From: VYFG01 sp965203365
GTDB taxonomy: Bacteria; Pseudomonadota; Gammaproteobacteria; Arenicellales; Poriferihabitantaceae
NCBI GenBank assembly: GCA_965203365.1
Contig: OZ241878.1
Location: 868,001-932,000 of the forward strand
Length of the DNA stretch: 64,000 bases
Direction of reading: 5' to 3'
Part shown: positions 63,206-64,000 of the stretch, one piece after another
Numbering within the stretch: position 1 is the stretch's first letter
Layout: every line of letters starts with the position of its first letter
Notes under the pieces: generated by a model
Databases searched by the model: none
The model's input: the letters and a program-made list of their open reading frames with translations, nothing else
Told to the model about the DNA's origin: nothing
Made by a program: the position numbers and the translations under genes

Positions 63206-63967
63206 CTACGTTCCATCGATCTTGTCCTCCACCGCCCGAAACATTCCGCGTAACATTTTGACTTCCTGCGCATGCATTCGAATCCGATTGAAAAGACGCA
63301 CCATCTTGCGATGGAGTTTGGCAGAACGCCCATCATTAAACTCGACCCGCTCCACGAAACGCTGAAGATGCAGATAGAAATGCCGCATCTCCTCGGCACT
63401 GGCGGGATGATCACGGATCGGGGCCGAATTCAGTGTCATGGGCTTGAGTTGTTTTCTCAACTCGTACAACAGAAGTAAAACCGCTGACGCCAGATTGAGT
63501 GAGGCGAAGGATTTCTCGGTCGGGATTTGCACCAAGAAACTGCAACGCTCCACTTCTTCATTGGTCAATCCGCTGCTTTCGCGTCCAAACAGGATCGCAA
63601 TCGGAGTTCTTCCTTTCGATTCTCGCAATTCAGTCGCAATCGAAATGGCCGCTTTTTCAGGAGACTGTATCGGCCACTGTATCGACCGGGGCCGGGCCGT
63701 GGAACCGACCACCATGGAACAGTCTGAAATCGCCTCATCAAGATGGCAGACCACCTTGGCAGAATCGAGTAAATGATCCGCCCCAACGGCTCTGGCCCTC
63801 GCCACTGGACTTGGGAAGTCTTTCGGATCCACGAGTACGAGTTGCGAGACGCCCATGTTAGCCATGGCTCTTGCCGTGGCCCCAATGTTCCCCGGATGGG
63901 TAGGTTGGACCAAGACGACTCGGATATAATTGAGAGCATTCATCTGCATCATTGTGCCGCAAGGCAA
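63206..63967 (-). CDS. trmJ: tRNA (cytidine/uridine-2'-O-)-methyltransferase TrmJ
   Basis: SPOUT-class methyltransferase that modifies position 32 of several tRNAs. The 253 residues contain VRVVLVQPTHPGNIGATARAMANMG near the start (as YIRVVLVQPTHPGNIGATAR), LVDP, the knot region LFGRESSGLTNEEVERC and IPTEKSFASLNLASAV, and a C-terminal helical extension. ATGs at codons 1, 6, 7 and 9 are all possible; the one nearest NALNYIRVVLVQP best fits the family. Opposite in direction to fumA. Confidence 0.93.
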   Translation of the reverse strand: MPCGTMMQMNALNYIRVVLVQPTHPGNIGATARAMANMGVSQLVLVDPKDFPSPVARARAVGADHLLDSAKVVCHLDEAISDCSMVVGSTARPRSIQWPIQSPEKAAISIATELRESKGRTPIAILFGRESSGLTNEEVERCSFLVQIPTEKSFASLNLASAVLLLLYELRKQLKPMTLNSAPIRDHPASAEEMRHFYLHLQRFVERVEFNDGRSAKLHRKMVRLFNRIRMHAQEVKMLRGMFRAVEDKIDGT

Positions 63968-64000
63968 CCAATATTCTACTCTGCTTCTGCCGTCATCTTT

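Noticed and set aside
1..64000. CRISPR arrays, tRNA or rRNA genes.
   Set aside because: No regularly spaced repeats and no cloverleaf-like sequence were seen in any of the intergenic gaps.

Overview
The window looks like the chromosome of a gammaproteobacterium of moderate G+C content. Protein families and gene order support this: rpsF-rpsR-rplI-dnaB-alr-radA, lepA-lepB-rnc-era-recO, ccmABCDEFGHI, a ubiG-mupP pair, homodimeric AceE, DinB, HtpX, MltD, TrmJ and a PhoP/PhoQ pair. I cannot name the genus. The housekeeping backbone is intact, but at least four genes in the accessory gaps are visibly decayed (2447-3303, 24361-24850, 25500-26049, 46634-47223). That mixture suggests a lineage losing dispensable functions, possibly host-associated or niche-restricted; this is inference.

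Layout. 0-5.5 kb: end of ubiG, mupP, panC with an odd C-terminal tail, a broken gene, a secreted protein of unknown function, and dinB. 5.5-12.7 kb: a complete System I cytochrome c maturation operon (ccmA to ccmI), most genes overlapping. 12.7-17.7 kb: a bactofilin, dapD, and a PepSY-like/PhoP/PhoQ module plus a glycine-zipper lipoprotein-like protein. 17.8-24.3 kb: an FKBP isomerase, radA, alr, dnaB, rplI, rpsR and rpsF, all on the minus strand, with a promoter and a structured S6:S18-type leader before rpsF. 24.3-26.1 kb: a decayed island holding an intact NHLP-type RiPP precursor gene, a broken NHLM/HlyD-type secretion gene and a broken IS30-family transposase. 26.2-32.1 kb: pyruvate dehydrogenase aceE-aceF-lpdA, with one lipoyl domain on E2 and one on E3. 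32.5-34.4 kb: an IS1634-family insertion sequence, much richer in G and C than its surroundings. 34.5-39.7 kb: recO, era, rnc, lepB and lepA on the minus strand. 40.1-45.2 kb: ppc, mobA, alaX and a Gfo/Idh/MocA oxidoreductase. 45.2-57.2 kb: a looser accessory region with an SDR, a broken flavin oxidoreductase, a small alpha-beta barrel protein, a Rieske oxygenase, an enolase-superfamily enzyme, htpX, a peroxiredoxin, an AEC transporter, an FMN alpha-hydroxy-acid dehydrogenase, a type 2 pyrF and a rhodanese. 57.2-64 kb: mltD with five LysM-type repeats, a DUF349 coiled-coil protein, class I fumarase and trmJ.

How the parts fit: the Ccm proteins build c-type cytochromes for respiration. AceEF/Lpd feeds acetyl-CoA to the TCA cycle, Ppc replenishes oxaloacetate and FumA runs fumarate/malate. 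DapD, Alr, MupP, MltD and bactofilin all touch peptidoglycan. DnaB, RadA, RecO and DinB handle replication and repair. The most unusual element is the RiPP precursor at 25065-25343. It keeps a clean reading frame and a strong ribosome-binding site while its apparent secretion partner and the flanking transposase are wrecked. No tRNA, rRNA or CRISPR array was seen.
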